61,552 bases of DNA from Acidimicrobiales bacterium (GTDB taxonomy: Bacteria; Actinomycetota; Acidimicrobiia; Acidimicrobiales; VFJN01): contig DATHJB010000133.1 of the NCBI GenBank assembly GCA_035316325.1, positions 1-61,552 on the forward strand, in the 5' to 3' direction. Of the stretch, positions 16,793-24,924 are shown piece by piece. Numbering within the stretch: position 1 is the stretch's first letter; each line of letters begins with the position of its first letter. The notes under the pieces are model-generated. The model saw only the letters and a list, made by a program, of their open reading frames with translations. It searched no databases and was not told the origin of the DNA. A program made the translations under genes and the position numbers.

Positions 16793-17493
16793 GCGGTACC
16801 GATGCCGTGGAGTAGGAGGACCCACAGCTCGTCGGCAGCGTCGCCGCCGTCGGGGCGCACCGGCGTGCCGCCGATGGTGGCCGAGAAGGCGTCGAAGCTG
16901 ATCGCCAGCAGCACCACGCCGGCGATCCGGCGGTGGTCGAGGTCGGGACGGATGGCGCCGGCCACGGCCGCGTCGTCGAGCACCTGCACGAACAGGGAGA
17001 CGAGCGGCACGTAGGCCTGCGACGCCTCGTTCGGGTGCCCCGTGAGCAGCTGCTGGGCGAACTCGGACAGCGCCGGGCTGGGCCGATCCTTCGACGGTTC
17101 GTCCTTCGGCAGGGGCCGGCAGAGCCGGTAGTACTCGACCGAGGCGAGGCGGAGCCGTTCGATCGGGTCGTCCTCGGCGGCGATCAGCTCCTGGAGCCGC
17201 TCGGCGGTGGAGCGGACGGACTCCTCGAACAACGCCAGCAGCAGCTCGTGCTTCCCGGCGAAGTACTGGTAGAAGCTACGGAGCGACTGGCCGGAGCGGT
17301 CGACCACCTCTTGGACGGTGAACTCCTTGCCCGAGTCTGTGTGCATCAGCTCGAGCGCGGCATCGAGGAAGCGCTGGACCCGCTTCTCCGCCCGCAGTCG
17401 GGCGGGGTCGAGCGACCGCGTCACCGCCAGCTCCCGCCAGCTCACCGGACGATCGGTCGCCGAGCCATCGGCTGCCGGTTCGTTCGTCGCCAT
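16789..17493 (-). CDS. TetR-family transcriptional regulator
   Basis: A 234-residue TetR/AcrR regulator. The DNA-binding domain is at about residues 38-85, with FTVQEVVDRSGQSLRSFYQYF as recognition helices (in part), followed by a helical ligand-binding domain. It is the first gene of a two-gene unit with an enoyl-CoA hydratase (GTGA overlap). The ligand is probably an acyl-CoA of the local pathway, by analogy with other lipid-pathway TetR proteins. No clear palindrome was found in its 66-base upstream region. Confidence 0.88.
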   Translation of the reverse strand: MATNEPAADGSATDRPVSWRELAVTRSLDPARLRAEKRVQRFLDAALELMHTDSGKEFTVQEVVDRSGQSLRSFYQYFAGKHELLLALFEESVRSTAERLQELIAAEDDPIERLRLASVEYYRLCRPLPKDEPSKDRPSPALSEFAQQLLTGHPNEASQAYVPLVSLFVQVLDDAAVAGAIRPDLDHRRIAGVVLLAISFDAFSATIGGTPVRPDGGDAADELWVLLLHGIGTA

Positions 17494-17559
17494 CGGCGGC
17501 AGCGTAGTCCGTGCCGAAGTGTTGTTTCCCCATTTTGAGAACCTGACTATTGCGACGCC

Positions 17560-18543
17560 CTAGTTCGAGCCCGCGATGTCGAGCACGACCTTCCCGATCG
17601 CCCGGCCGTCGGCGACGTAGCGGAGGGCGGCGGGCGCCTCGTCCAGGGTGAAGGTGGCGCCGATGTGCGGGGTCACTCGCTGCGAGGCGAGCAGCTCCAT
17701 CAGCTCGCGCTCGTCGCGCTCGGCGTCGGCCGGCGCGTGCAGGGCGAAGTCGCGGATCTGGAAGCCGATCACGTGCACGCCCTTCAGCAGCACCAGGTTC
17801 AAGGGGATCCTCGGGATGACGCCGGACGCGTAGCCGACGGTCACGAACCGGCCGCCCCACCGCAGCGCCCGGAGCGCGGGTTCGGCGAGGTCGCCGCCGA
17901 CCGGGTCGACCACCACGTCGGCGCCCTCGGGCAGCGCTTCCCTCAGGGCCTGCCGCAGGTCGCCCGCCCGATGGTCGACGAGGTTCCCGGCGCCGTTGGC
18001 CGCGGCGACGGCGAGCTTCTCCGCCGACGACGCCACGGCCGTGACCGAGGCGCCCAGGACGGCGGCGAGCTGCACGGCGGCCAGGCCGACACCACCTCCG
18101 GCGCCGAGCACGACCACCTCGTCGCCCGGTCGGACCCGGGCGACCGACCGGAGCACGTGGTAGGCGGTGCGGTGGGCGACCGCGAACGCGGCGGCGAGGC
18201 GGTCGTCCACACCCGGGGGGATGTGTCGGACGGCCGCCGTCGCCACGACTGCCTCCTCGGCGAAGGCGCCGAAGAGCACCGTGCCGAGCACCCGGTCGCC
18301 GATCGCCACCTCGGTCACGCCGTCGGCGACCTCGGTGACCACGCCGGCGAGCTCGCTGCCCGGCACGAACGGCGGCGGCACGGTGACCTGGTACTGGTCG
18401 GCCACCAGCAGCACGTCCGGGAAGTTGACCGCCGCGGCGTGCACCTGCACCCGCACCTGGCCGTCGCCGAGCGGCGGCGCCGGGACGTCGGTGACCTCCA
18501 CCACCTCCGGCGGGCCGTACGCCGGGCAGACCGCGGCCCGCAC
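17560..18543 (-). CDS. NADPH:quinone oxidoreductase-family (MDR) protein
   Basis: A 327-residue zinc-independent medium-chain reductase. The GroES-like N domain (VQVHAAAVNFPDVLLV) is followed by the Rossmann motif GAGGGVGLAAVQLA and the quinone-oxidoreductase-type DPVGGD and GGRFVTVGYASG. It transfers hydride from NADPH to a quinone or enoyl/enone group. GTG 18543 lies one base after the stop of the enoyl-CoA hydratase. It is the last gene of the ACAD-phosphotransferase-hydratase operon and might reduce an enoyl or keto intermediate of that pathway. Confidence 0.88.
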   Translation of the reverse strand: MRAAVCPAYGPPEVVEVTDVPAPPLGDGQVRVQVHAAAVNFPDVLLVADQYQVTVPPPFVPGSELAGVVTEVADGVTEVAIGDRVLGTVLFGAFAEEAVVATAAVRHIPPGVDDRLAAAFAVAHRTAYHVLRSVARVRPGDEVVVLGAGGGVGLAAVQLAAVLGASVTAVASSAEKLAVAAANGAGNLVDHRAGDLRQALREALPEGADVVVDPVGGDLAEPALRALRWGGRFVTVGYASGVIPRIPLNLVLLKGVHVIGFQIRDFALHAPADAERDERELMELLASQRVTPHIGATFTLDEAPAALRYVADGRAIGKVVLDIAGSN

Positions 18544-18544
18544 G

Positions 18545-19327
18545 TCAGCGGCCCGTCCACACGGGCGGGCGCTTCTCGACGAAGGCCGTCGCCCCTTCCC
18601 TGGCGTCCTCGCTGCCGAACACGACCGGCTGCAGCTCGGCCAGCCGCTCCCGGGCCCGAGCCGGGTCGACGACGCCCAGTCGGACGAGCTCCTTCGCCGC
18701 CGCCACCGCCAGCGGGCCGTTGGCGGCGATCCGCTCGGCGAGGTCCACTGCGGTGGCCAGCACCTCGTCGGGCGCCACGACCGCGTTGACCAGCCCCAGC
18801 TGGTAGGCGCGCTCCGCGCTGATCGGCTGCCCGAGCAGGTTCATCTCCAGGGCGACGCCCAGCGGGACCCTCGTCCCGAGGAACGTGCCGCCGCCCGCGG
18901 CGAACAGCCCGCGCTTCACCTCGGGCAGCCCGAACTGCGCCGCCGACGACGCGACGATGACGTCGCACCCGAGGAGCAGCTCCAAGCCGCCGGCGACGGC
19001 CGACGCGTTGGCGGCCCCGACGAGCGGCACCGTGACCTGCCCTGCCAGCAGCCGGTAGAAGCCGGCCATCGCCTCGGGATCGCCGGCGGACATGTCCGCG
19101 CCGTCGGCGAAGGCGCGGAGGTCCATGCCGGCGCAGAAGGCGCGGTCGCCGGTGCCGGTGAGGACCACGGCGCGGATCTCCGGGTCGGTGTCGGCCTCGT
19201 TCACGGCGGCGCCGAGCGCGGCCATCACCGCCGGGTTCAGGGCGTTGCGGGCCTCGGGTCGGTCGATGCGCAGGACGAGGATCGCGCCCCGCCGCTCCGT
19301 CACCACGTCCGGGGTGGTGTCGCTCAC
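18545..19327 (-). CDS. Enoyl-CoA hydratase
   Basis: A 260-residue crotonase with both catalytic glutamates in place: GGLELLLGCDV and LPEVKRGLFAAGG. The oxyanion-hole segment AFCAGMDLRAF is also present. It hydrates a trans-2-enoyl-CoA to a 3-hydroxyacyl-CoA. GTG 19327 overlaps the stop of the phosphotransferase gene (GTGA). In the 4-hydroxyacyl-CoA route proposed for this operon it would convert the enoyl-CoA left by dephosphorylation/dehydrogenation into the normal beta-oxidation intermediate. Confidence 0.9.
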   Translation of the reverse strand: MSDTTPDVVTERRGAILVLRIDRPEARNALNPAVMAALGAAVNEADTDPEIRAVVLTGTGDRAFCAGMDLRAFADGADMSAGDPEAMAGFYRLLAGQVTVPLVGAANASAVAGGLELLLGCDVIVASSAAQFGLPEVKRGLFAAGGGTFLGTRVPLGVALEMNLLGQPISAERAYQLGLVNAVVAPDEVLATAVDLAERIAANGPLAVAAAKELVRLGVVDPARARERLAELQPVVFGSEDAREGATAFVEKRPPVWTGR

Positions 19328-20349
19328 GACGGGTAGTCCGTGCTCTCGGCCAGCTCGGCGGCGCCCGCCATGAGGTCGAGCACCACGGGGCCGAACGCCA
19401 GGAGCTTCTCGTCGTCGCCGGCGCGCTGGAACCCCTGCTCGAGGACGATGGCGAGCTTCCAGCGGGCCAGGATCACGTAGTAGTCCATGTCGTCGACCTG
19501 CCGGCCCGACACCGCGGCGTAGTGGGCGAGGATCTGCGCCCGTGACGGCATGCCGCGGAGGTCGACGTAGCTCGACTCGGCGGCGTCGGGGGCGTTGGTG
19601 TCCTCGGGCCAGGCCTGGACCATCCAGGCGAGGTCGAGCTTCGGGTCGCCGACCGTGCCCATCTCCCAGTCGACGATGGCGGCCAGCCGCGCCGGGGCGC
19701 CGTGGTGGTACATGACGTTGGCGAACTGGTAGTCGCCGTGCATCAGACCGGGGATGTAATCCAGCGGCCGATGCGCCCCGAGCCACGCCGAGGCGACGTC
19801 GAGGCCCGGCAGCTCGCGGCCCTTGATCCGGTCGAGGAACCTGGTCCAGCGGTCGACCTGGCGCTCGTGGAACCCGTCGGGCCGGCCCAGGTCGTCGAGG
19901 CCCTTCGCCTTCCAGTCGACCCGCGACAGCAGGGCGATGCCCTCGGCCAGCTGGTAGGCGAGCCCTTCCCGGGCGACGAGGTCGGTGTCGAAGGGGGCCG
20001 GCCAGCCCTCGTGGTCGAGGTCCATCGGCGACCAGCCCTCCACGAACCCCATGAGGTAGAAGGTCCGGCCGAGCACCGAAACGTCCTCGCACACCGCCAC
20101 CGCCGCGGTGTGGGGCACGTCGGTGCCGTCCAGCGCCTCGATGATCCGCCACTCGCGGATGATGCCCTGGTCCCGGCTCTCGGGCGCCGTGGTCGGCGGG
20201 ATCCGCATGGCGCAGTGCAGGTCGCCGCGGCGGATCTCGTAGATCTCGTTCTGGGTGCCGCCCGAGACGAAGCGGTGCTCGATCGGCTCGCCCTTGCCGG
20301 GCAGGCCCTGGCTGTCCATCCAGATGTCGAGCCGGGTGATGTCGATCAC
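19324..20349 (-). CDS. APH-fold phosphotransferase (ACAD10/11- or LvaA-like kinase)
   Basis: A 341-residue aminoglycoside-phosphotransferase/choline-kinase-fold enzyme. Catalytic H204-G-D206-x4-N211 (HGDYQFAN) and the metal-binding D227 in VDWEMGTVGDP are intact; the N lobe has FVSGGTQNEIYEI. This subtype occurs fused to acyl-CoA dehydrogenase in animal ACAD10/11 and beside one in bacterial levulinate (lva) operons, where it phosphorylates the 4-hydroxyl of acyl-CoAs. Here GTG 20349 overlaps the stop of just such a dehydrogenase, so the same role is proposed. It is not an antibiotic kinase by context. Confidence 0.85.
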   Translation of the reverse strand: MIDITRLDIWMDSQGLPGKGEPIEHRFVSGGTQNEIYEIRRGDLHCAMRIPPTTAPESRDQGIIREWRIIEALDGTDVPHTAAVAVCEDVSVLGRTFYLMGFVEGWSPMDLDHEGWPAPFDTDLVAREGLAYQLAEGIALLSRVDWKAKGLDDLGRPDGFHERQVDRWTRFLDRIKGRELPGLDVASAWLGAHRPLDYIPGLMHGDYQFANVMYHHGAPARLAAIVDWEMGTVGDPKLDLAWMVQAWPEDTNAPDAAESSYVDLRGMPSRAQILAHYAAVSGRQVDDMDYYVILARWKLAIVLEQGFQRAGDDEKLLAFGPVVLDLMAGAAELAESTDYPS

Positions 20350-21644
20350 AGGTTGCCCACCTCGTGCTCGAGGAACTCGGCGTACTTGGCCCGGGCGGCC
20401 TCCCGGAGCTTCGGGATGTGCTGCGTGGGCCACAGGTCGTCGGTGGCCTTGTGGTCGCGGAGTACCTGCCGGGCCACGGTGACCTTGTGGACCTCGGTCG
20501 GGCCGTCGGCCAGGCCCATGATCCCGGCACCCATCACCATCCTGAGGAACGGCATCTCGTTGCTCACGCCGAGCGCGCCGTGCACCTGCATGGCCCGCCA
20601 GGCGATGTCGTGCAGCACGTCGGGCATGACCACCTTCGCCGTGGCGATGTCCTTGCGCACCTTGCGGTAGTCGTTGTGCTTGTCGATCGACCAGGCGGTG
20701 TAGAGCACGAACAGCCGGAACTGGGTGAGCTGGGCGTACGAGTCGGCGATGTAGCCCTGCACGAACTGCTTGTCGGCGAGGAGGCTGCCCTGCGTCTCGC
20801 GGCTGAGCGCCCGCTCGCACATCATGTCGAGCGCCCTGCCGGCCATGCCGATCGTCCGCATCGCGTGGTGGATCCGGCCGCCGCCGAGGCGGGTCTGGGC
20901 GATGGCGAACGCCTGGCCCTCGCCGCCGAGCAGCGCGTTGGCGGGCACCCGGACGCCGTCGTAGTGGATGAGGGCGTGCGACCCCTCGTCCGCCGGCTCG
21001 CCGGCCAGGCCCACGTTGCGCACGATGTCGATGCCGGGGGTGTCGCTCGGCACCAGGAACATGGACATGCCCTTGTACGGGCTGACGTCGGGGTTCGTCA
21101 CGACCATGACGATGAGGAACGCCGCCGTCCGGGCGTTGGACGAGAAGAACTTCCAGCCGTCGATGACCCACTCGTCGCCGTCCTTGACGGCTCGTGTCGT
21201 GAACATCGTCGGGTCGGCCCCGGCGTGGGGCTCGGTCATCGAGTAGCAGGAGAAGATCTCGCCCTCGAGCAGCGGGCGGAGGTACCGCTCCTTCTGCTCC
21301 TCCGTGCCGTAGTGGGCGATGATCTCGGCGTTGCCGGTGTCGGGCGCCTGGCACCCGAAGACGATCGGGGCCCACGACGAGCGGCCCAGGATCTCGTTCA
21401 GCAGCGACAGCTTGAGCTGGCCGTAGCCCTCCCCGCCCAGCTCGGGGCCGAGGTGCGTGGCCCACAGCTTCTGGCGCCGCACCTCCTGCTTGAGCGGGTC
21501 GATCGCCCGCCGGCGCGCGTCGTCGAGCGGCGTGAACTCCAGCCCCGGCCACACGAGGTCGAGCGGCTCCACCTCCTCCCGCACGAACGCATCGGCCCAG
21601 TCCAGCTTGGCCTGGAACTCAGGGTCGGTCTCGAAATCCCACAT
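20346..21644 (-). CDS. Acyl-CoA dehydrogenase, ACAD10/11 type
   Basis: A 432-residue FAD acyl-CoA dehydrogenase: CYSMTEPHAGADPTMF as flavin/substrate loop, VIDGWKFFSSNA and the C-terminal GLADGPTEVHKVTVARQVLR, where ADGPTEVH replaces the YEGTSEIQ of ordinary members. This form is shared with ACAD10/11 and LvaC relatives that act on 4-phosphorylated acyl-CoAs. First gene of a tightly overlapping operon with the kinase, hydratase and oxidoreductase. ATG 21644 lies 26 bases from the palindrome bound, by inference, by the divergent TetR regulator. Confidence 0.9.
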   Translation of the reverse strand: MWDFETDPEFQAKLDWADAFVREEVEPLDLVWPGLEFTPLDDARRRAIDPLKQEVRRQKLWATHLGPELGGEGYGQLKLSLLNEILGRSSWAPIVFGCQAPDTGNAEIIAHYGTEEQKERYLRPLLEGEIFSCYSMTEPHAGADPTMFTTRAVKDGDEWVIDGWKFFSSNARTAAFLIVMVVTNPDVSPYKGMSMFLVPSDTPGIDIVRNVGLAGEPADEGSHALIHYDGVRVPANALLGGEGQAFAIAQTRLGGGRIHHAMRTIGMAGRALDMMCERALSRETQGSLLADKQFVQGYIADSYAQLTQFRLFVLYTAWSIDKHNDYRKVRKDIATAKVVMPDVLHDIAWRAMQVHGALGVSNEMPFLRMVMGAGIMGLADGPTEVHKVTVARQVLRDHKATDDLWPTQHIPKLREAARAKYAEFLEHEVGNL

Positions 21645-21669
21645 CGTGGTTCCCCCTCTTCGTGGATCT

Positions 21670-21684
21670 CAGAATATGATTCTG
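21670..21684. promoter_or_regulatory. Perfect palindromic operator covering a -10 box
   Basis: CAGAAT-ATG-ATTCTG is a perfect 6-3-6 inverted repeat, A+T-rich in a G+C-rich setting, between the divergent dehydrogenase operon and the TetR gene. It contains the TATGAT -10 box of the TetR gene, so binding would block RNA polymerase directly. Confidence 0.65.
21675..21680 (+). promoter_or_regulatory. -10 box of leaderless TetR gene
   Basis: TATGAT, the best -10 match seen in the window, is followed by exactly seven bases and then GTG 21688. The transcript would begin at the start codon. Confidence 0.55.
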
Positions 21685-21687
21685 GCT

Positions 21688-22368
21688 GTGGAGAATGCAA
21701 TGCGGGATGCGGCGACGGGAGGCGGGGCCGACGACGTGGCGGCGCGCATCGCCCAGCGGACGCTGGCCAAGCGGGGCGCCGAGTACGAGGGGGAGGTCCG
21801 GCGCCTGCTCGACGCCGCGCTCGACGTGATGCGGCGCTGCGGCACCACGTCGCGTCCCCGCGTGGCCGACATCGTGGCGGCCGCCGGGCTGTCGAACGAC
21901 GCCTTCTACCGGTACTTCCCGTCGAAGGACGCGCTGGTCGCCGCCATCCTCGAGGACGGCGCCGAGCGGCTGCGGAGCTACCTCGCCCACCAGATGGCCA
22001 AGGAGGCGACGCCGGAGGGCAAGGTGCGGCGCTGGGTGGAGGGCGTCCTGGCGCAGGCGGCCGACGAGGACATCGCCTCGACCACGCTGGCCGTGCTGTG
22101 GAACGGCGACAGCCTGGGCGATGGCCTGGGCGACGGCCACGCGGCGGGCCGTCCGTCCACCAAGGGCCCGCTGGCCACGCTCCTGCGTGAGCCCTTCGCC
22201 GAGCTGGGCAGCGCCGATCCGGACCTCGACGCGTCGCTCGCCGCCCACGGGGTGGTCGGGAAGCTCTCCGACTACCTGTGGGGGCACGTGCAACCCAGCC
22301 CCGCCGAGATCGACCACGTCGCCGACTACGCCCTCGCCGTCGTCATGGCCCGACCGGCGTCGTCCTGA
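21688..22368 (+). CDS. TetR-family transcriptional regulator
   Basis: A TetR regulator of 226 residues from GTG 21688 (VENAMRDAATGG). The HTH region holds RVADIVAAAGLSNDAFYRYF. An in-frame ATG at 21676 would add four residues but lies inside the -10 box and operator, so GTG 21688 is preferred; ATG 21700 is also possible. It is divergent from the acyl-CoA dehydrogenase/kinase operon and separated from it by a perfect palindrome, which argues for autoregulation and control of that operon. The likely inducer is an acyl-CoA of the pathway (inference). Confidence 0.85.
   Translation: MENAMRDAATGGGADDVAARIAQRTLAKRGAEYEGEVRRLLDAALDVMRRCGTTSRPRVADIVAAAGLSNDAFYRYFPSKDALVAAILEDGAERLRSYLAHQMAKEATPEGKVRRWVEGVLAQAADEDIASTTLAVLWNGDSLGDGLGDGHAAGRPSTKGPLATLLREPFAELGSADPDLDASLAAHGVVGKLSDYLWGHVQPSPAEIDHVADYALAVVMARPASS
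22320..22339. repeat. 20-bp repeat, copy 1 (inside the TetR 3' end)
   Basis: A 20-base stretch starting CGCCGACTACG, encoding ADYALA of the TetR C terminus, recurs exactly at 22544-22563 in the intergenic DNA downstream. This suggests a partial duplication. Confidence 0.6.
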
Positions 22369-22426
22369 CTCGCAACATGACGCGTCGGGCCGGTCGCAGT
22401 CGCAGTCGCCGTCGTTGCGGTGTCGA

Positions 22427-22457
22427 GCGACCGTTTCGGTTCGTCGGCGCCGCAACG
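22427..22457. repeat. 31-bp direct repeat, copy 1
   Basis: An exact 31-base repeat (begins GCGACCGTTTCGG, ends GCCGCAACG). The second copy is at 22489-22519 and the interval between them is also 31 bases. The last eight bases can pair with CGTTGCGG at 22413-22420. Confidence 0.7.
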
Positions 22458-22488
22458 TGTGCTGGCCGGGCCGAAGATGCGGCGCGGG

Positions 22489-22519
22489 GCGACCGTTTCG
22501 GTTCGTCGGCGCCGCAACG
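22489..22519. repeat. 31-bp direct repeat, copy 2
   Basis: Identical to 22427-22457. The 265-base interval 22369-22633 otherwise holds no supportable gene: only these repeats, the 20-bp duplication and the TGAC-N6-GTTAG site. Confidence 0.7.
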
Positions 22520-22543
22520 AGCGCGGATGCGGGCGCTCGTTCT

Positions 22544-22563
22544 CGCCGACTACGCCCTCGCCG
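22544..22563. repeat. 20-bp repeat, copy 2 (intergenic)
   Basis: Exact copy of 22320-22339, here outside any gene, about 220 bases downstream of the first copy. Confidence 0.6.
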
Positions 22564-22585
22564 CCGTCGCCGGTTGGAGCAAAGT

Positions 22586-22600
22586 TGACTGAACTGTTAG
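22586..22600. promoter_or_regulatory. TGAC-N6-GTTAG site A (dehydrogenase operon)
   Basis: TGACTGAACTGTTAG, 34 bases before ATG 22634. It is one of six sites of this form at catabolic promoters in the window. The preceding T makes TTGACT, which could serve as a -35 element. Confidence 0.6.
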
Positions 22601-22633
22601 TTTTCGCTGGGCCCCGTCGATCAGGAGCTGTGG

Positions 22634-23746
22634 ATGGATCTCGAGTTGTCGGAGGAGGAGTCCGAGCTCCGGGACAACGTGCGTGCCGTGTTGGCGGGCG
22701 TGTGCCCGCCGGCCGTGGTGCGGGCGGTCTACGAGGGCAAGGGCGACGCGGCGCCGGTGTGGGCCCGGATGGTCGAGCTGTACTGGCCGGCGCTGGCGAT
22801 CGCGGAGGACCACGGTGGCCTGGGCCTGGGGTTCGTCGAGGTGGCGCTGGTGGCCGAGGAGCTCGGCCGGGCCGTGGTGCCGAGCCCGTTCCTGGCCACG
22901 GTGACGCAGTTCGCGCCGGTGGTGCGGGAGCTCGACGCCGCCAACGGCCTGCTGGATCGGGTGGCGGCCGGAGAGGTGACCGGCACCGTGGCTCTGGCTG
23001 AGAGGGGTTCGTGGGAGCTGTCCGCGGTCACGGCGACCGCGGAGGAGTCGGCTGAGGGTTGGGTGCTGCAGGGCACGAAGAGCGCGGTGCTCGACGGTGC
23101 CGAGGCCGACGAGGTGCTGGTGGTGGCCCGGGGTGCGGAGGGCCTGGGCGTGTTCGTGGTGCCCCGCCCGGCCCTGGCGATCACTCCCCGCACGGTGGTC
23201 GATCCGACGTCGCCGCTCGCCGACGTGGTGCTCGACGGTGTCGTGGTCCCGCCCGACCGTGTCCTGGCCGCCCCCGGCACGACCGGGGTCGCGGAGGCGC
23301 TGGAGCGGGCCGGGCAGGAGGCGACCGTCGCCCTGGCCGCCGCCACCGTGGGCGCCTGCCGGGTGATCTTCGAGCAGACGGTGGAGTACGCGAAGGTGCG
23401 CGAGCAGTACGGGCGGCCGATCGGCTCGTTCCAGGCCTTGAAGCACCGGATGGCCGACATGTACCTGGCCGTGGAGCGGGCGCAGTCGCTGTGCTACTTC
23501 GCGGCGCTCACGATCGCCGAGGACGACCCCCGCCGGGCCGAGGCGGCGTCGATGGCGAAGGCCGCGGCGGGGGAGTGCCAGCGCCTGGTGGTGCAGGACG
23601 GCCTGCAGCTCCACGGCGGGATCGGCATGACCTGGGAGCACGACCTGCACTTCCTGTTGAAACGGGCGATCGCCGGGGACGCGCTGTACGGCAACGCCGT
23701 GCACCACCGCTCGCGGCTCGCCCAGATGCTGGGGCTGGTGGCATGA
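22634..23746 (+). CDS. Acyl-CoA dehydrogenase, subunit 1 of a pair
   Basis: A 370-residue acyl-CoA-dehydrogenase-fold protein with the short actinobacterial form (LSEEESELRDNVRAVLAG start, AKVREQYGRPIGSFQALKHRMADM, LHGGIGMTWEHDLHFLLKRA). The usual catalytic-Glu motif YEGTSEIQ is absent. Such proteins pair with a neighbour to form alpha2-beta2 dehydrogenases, as in mycobacterial steroid side-chain breakdown. It overlaps the next dehydrogenase by ATGA, which fits a heteromer. ATG 22634 follows AGGAGCTGTGG. First gene of a plus-strand operon reaching 25856 and perhaps 26352. Confidence 0.88.
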   Translation: MDLELSEEESELRDNVRAVLAGVCPPAVVRAVYEGKGDAAPVWARMVELYWPALAIAEDHGGLGLGFVEVALVAEELGRAVVPSPFLATVTQFAPVVRELDAANGLLDRVAAGEVTGTVALAERGSWELSAVTATAEESAEGWVLQGTKSAVLDGAEADEVLVVARGAEGLGVFVVPRPALAITPRTVVDPTSPLADVVLDGVVVPPDRVLAAPGTTGVAEALERAGQEATVALAAATVGACRVIFEQTVEYAKVREQYGRPIGSFQALKHRMADMYLAVERAQSLCYFAALTIAEDDPRRAEAASMAKAAAGECQRLVVQDGLQLHGGIGMTWEHDLHFLLKRAIAGDALYGNAVHHRSRLAQMLGLVA

Positions 23747-24924
23747 AGCTGACCTTCGGTGACGACGTCGAGGCCTTCCGGCAGGAGTTCCTGGCCTGGC
23801 TGGCCGACAACCGGCCGACCGCGGAGGAGATGGCCGCCGACCCCGCGGTGTCGTCCGCCCATGTCCCCGAGTGGGCCAGCCGCTGGACCCGGCGGTTGTT
23901 CGACGCCGGCTGGCTCGTGCCCGGCTGGCCGCCCGAACGTGGCGGCCGCAATGCCGGGCCGGTCGAGGTGCTGGTGTACCTGGAGGCGCTGTCGAGGGCG
24001 GGGGTGCCGCGCACCACCAACCCGCAGGGGCTCGGCATCGTCGCCCCGTCGATCCTCGACTACGGCACCGACGCCCAGATCAAGGACTACGCCCTGGCCG
24101 TCCTCCACGGTGAGAAGGCCGCGTGCCTGGGTATGAGCGAGCCGGGCGCCGGCAGCGACCTGGCGTCGCTGAGCACCCGGGCAGTGCTCGACGGCGACCA
24201 GTTCGTGATCAACGGGCAGAAGGTCTGGACCTCCGGCGCCAACTACGCCGACTTCTGCTTCCTGTTCTGCCGCACCGACCCCGACGCGCCCAAGCACAAG
24301 GGCATCAGCGTGATCCTCGTCGACATGAACACGCCCGGGATCACCGTCCGGCCCCTGGCCGAGATCGTGAAGCCGGAGCATCCGGACCTCAACGAGGTGT
24401 TCTTCAGCGACGTCGTCGTCCCCAGGGAGAACCTCGTCGGCAAGATGAACGACGGCTGGGCCATGGCGAACGGTTCACTGGCCCACGAGCGCGGCATGGT
24501 CTGGCTGAACTTCGTGATGCACATGGAGCAGGACGTCGCGTCCCTGCTCGCGCAGGCCCCCGCCGCGCTCGCCCGCATGGAGGCACCCGAGCGGGCCGTG
24601 GTGGCCGACGGCCTCGTCGAGTCGATCATCGACGCCACCGCCGCCCGCTGCCTCGGTTACCGGGGCTTCGCCAAGCTGGTCCGCGGCGGCTCCGCCCCCG
24701 AGCAGGCCCTCATGAAGGCCTTCTGCAGCGAGGCCCAACGCCGCATCACCCTGCGGTCCGCCGAGATGAGCGCCGACCACACGGTCGACATCGGGGTGAC
24801 CCCGGCGAGCGACCCGACCTGGATCGAGCGCTACTTCACCTCGTACGGCGGCACGATCTCCGCCGGCTCGTCCGAGATCCAACGCAACATCATCGCCGAG
24901 AAGGTCCTGGGGCTCCCCCGATGA
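23743..24924 (+). CDS. Acyl-CoA dehydrogenase, subunit 2 of a pair
   Basis: A 393-residue acyl-CoA dehydrogenase: MSEPGAGSDLASLSTRA flavin loop, VINGQKVWTSGANYADF, FFSDVVVPRENLVG and C-terminal TISAGSSEIQRNIIAEKVLG. In this last motif the catalytic Glu before GTSEIQ is replaced by Ala, so the base must come from elsewhere, possibly from the partner subunit. ATG 23743 overlaps the stop of the partner gene (ATGA) and its own stop overlaps the LLM gene. The probable substrate is a branched or polycyclic acyl-CoA rather than a plain fatty acid (inference from the two-subunit form). Confidence 0.9.
   Translation: MKLTFGDDVEAFRQEFLAWLADNRPTAEEMAADPAVSSAHVPEWASRWTRRLFDAGWLVPGWPPERGGRNAGPVEVLVYLEALSRAGVPRTTNPQGLGIVAPSILDYGTDAQIKDYALAVLHGEKAACLGMSEPGAGSDLASLSTRAVLDGDQFVINGQKVWTSGANYADFCFLFCRTDPDAPKHKGISVILVDMNTPGITVRPLAEIVKPEHPDLNEVFFSDVVVPRENLVGKMNDGWAMANGSLAHERGMVWLNFVMHMEQDVASLLAQAPAALARMEAPERAVVADGLVESIIDATAARCLGYRGFAKLVRGGSAPEQALMKAFCSEAQRRITLRSAEMSADHTVDIGVTPASDPTWIERYFTSYGGTISAGSSEIQRNIIAEKVLGLPR

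Noticed and set aside
19324..20349. Aminoglycoside resistance kinase
   Set aside because: The fold matches, but the DWE subtype and the overlap with an acyl-CoA dehydrogenase point to an ACAD10/11-like metabolic kinase.
22427..22519. A minimal CRISPR array (two 31-bp repeats with a 31-bp spacer)
   Set aside because: Only two repeats, no cas genes and no leader; treated as a direct repeat instead.
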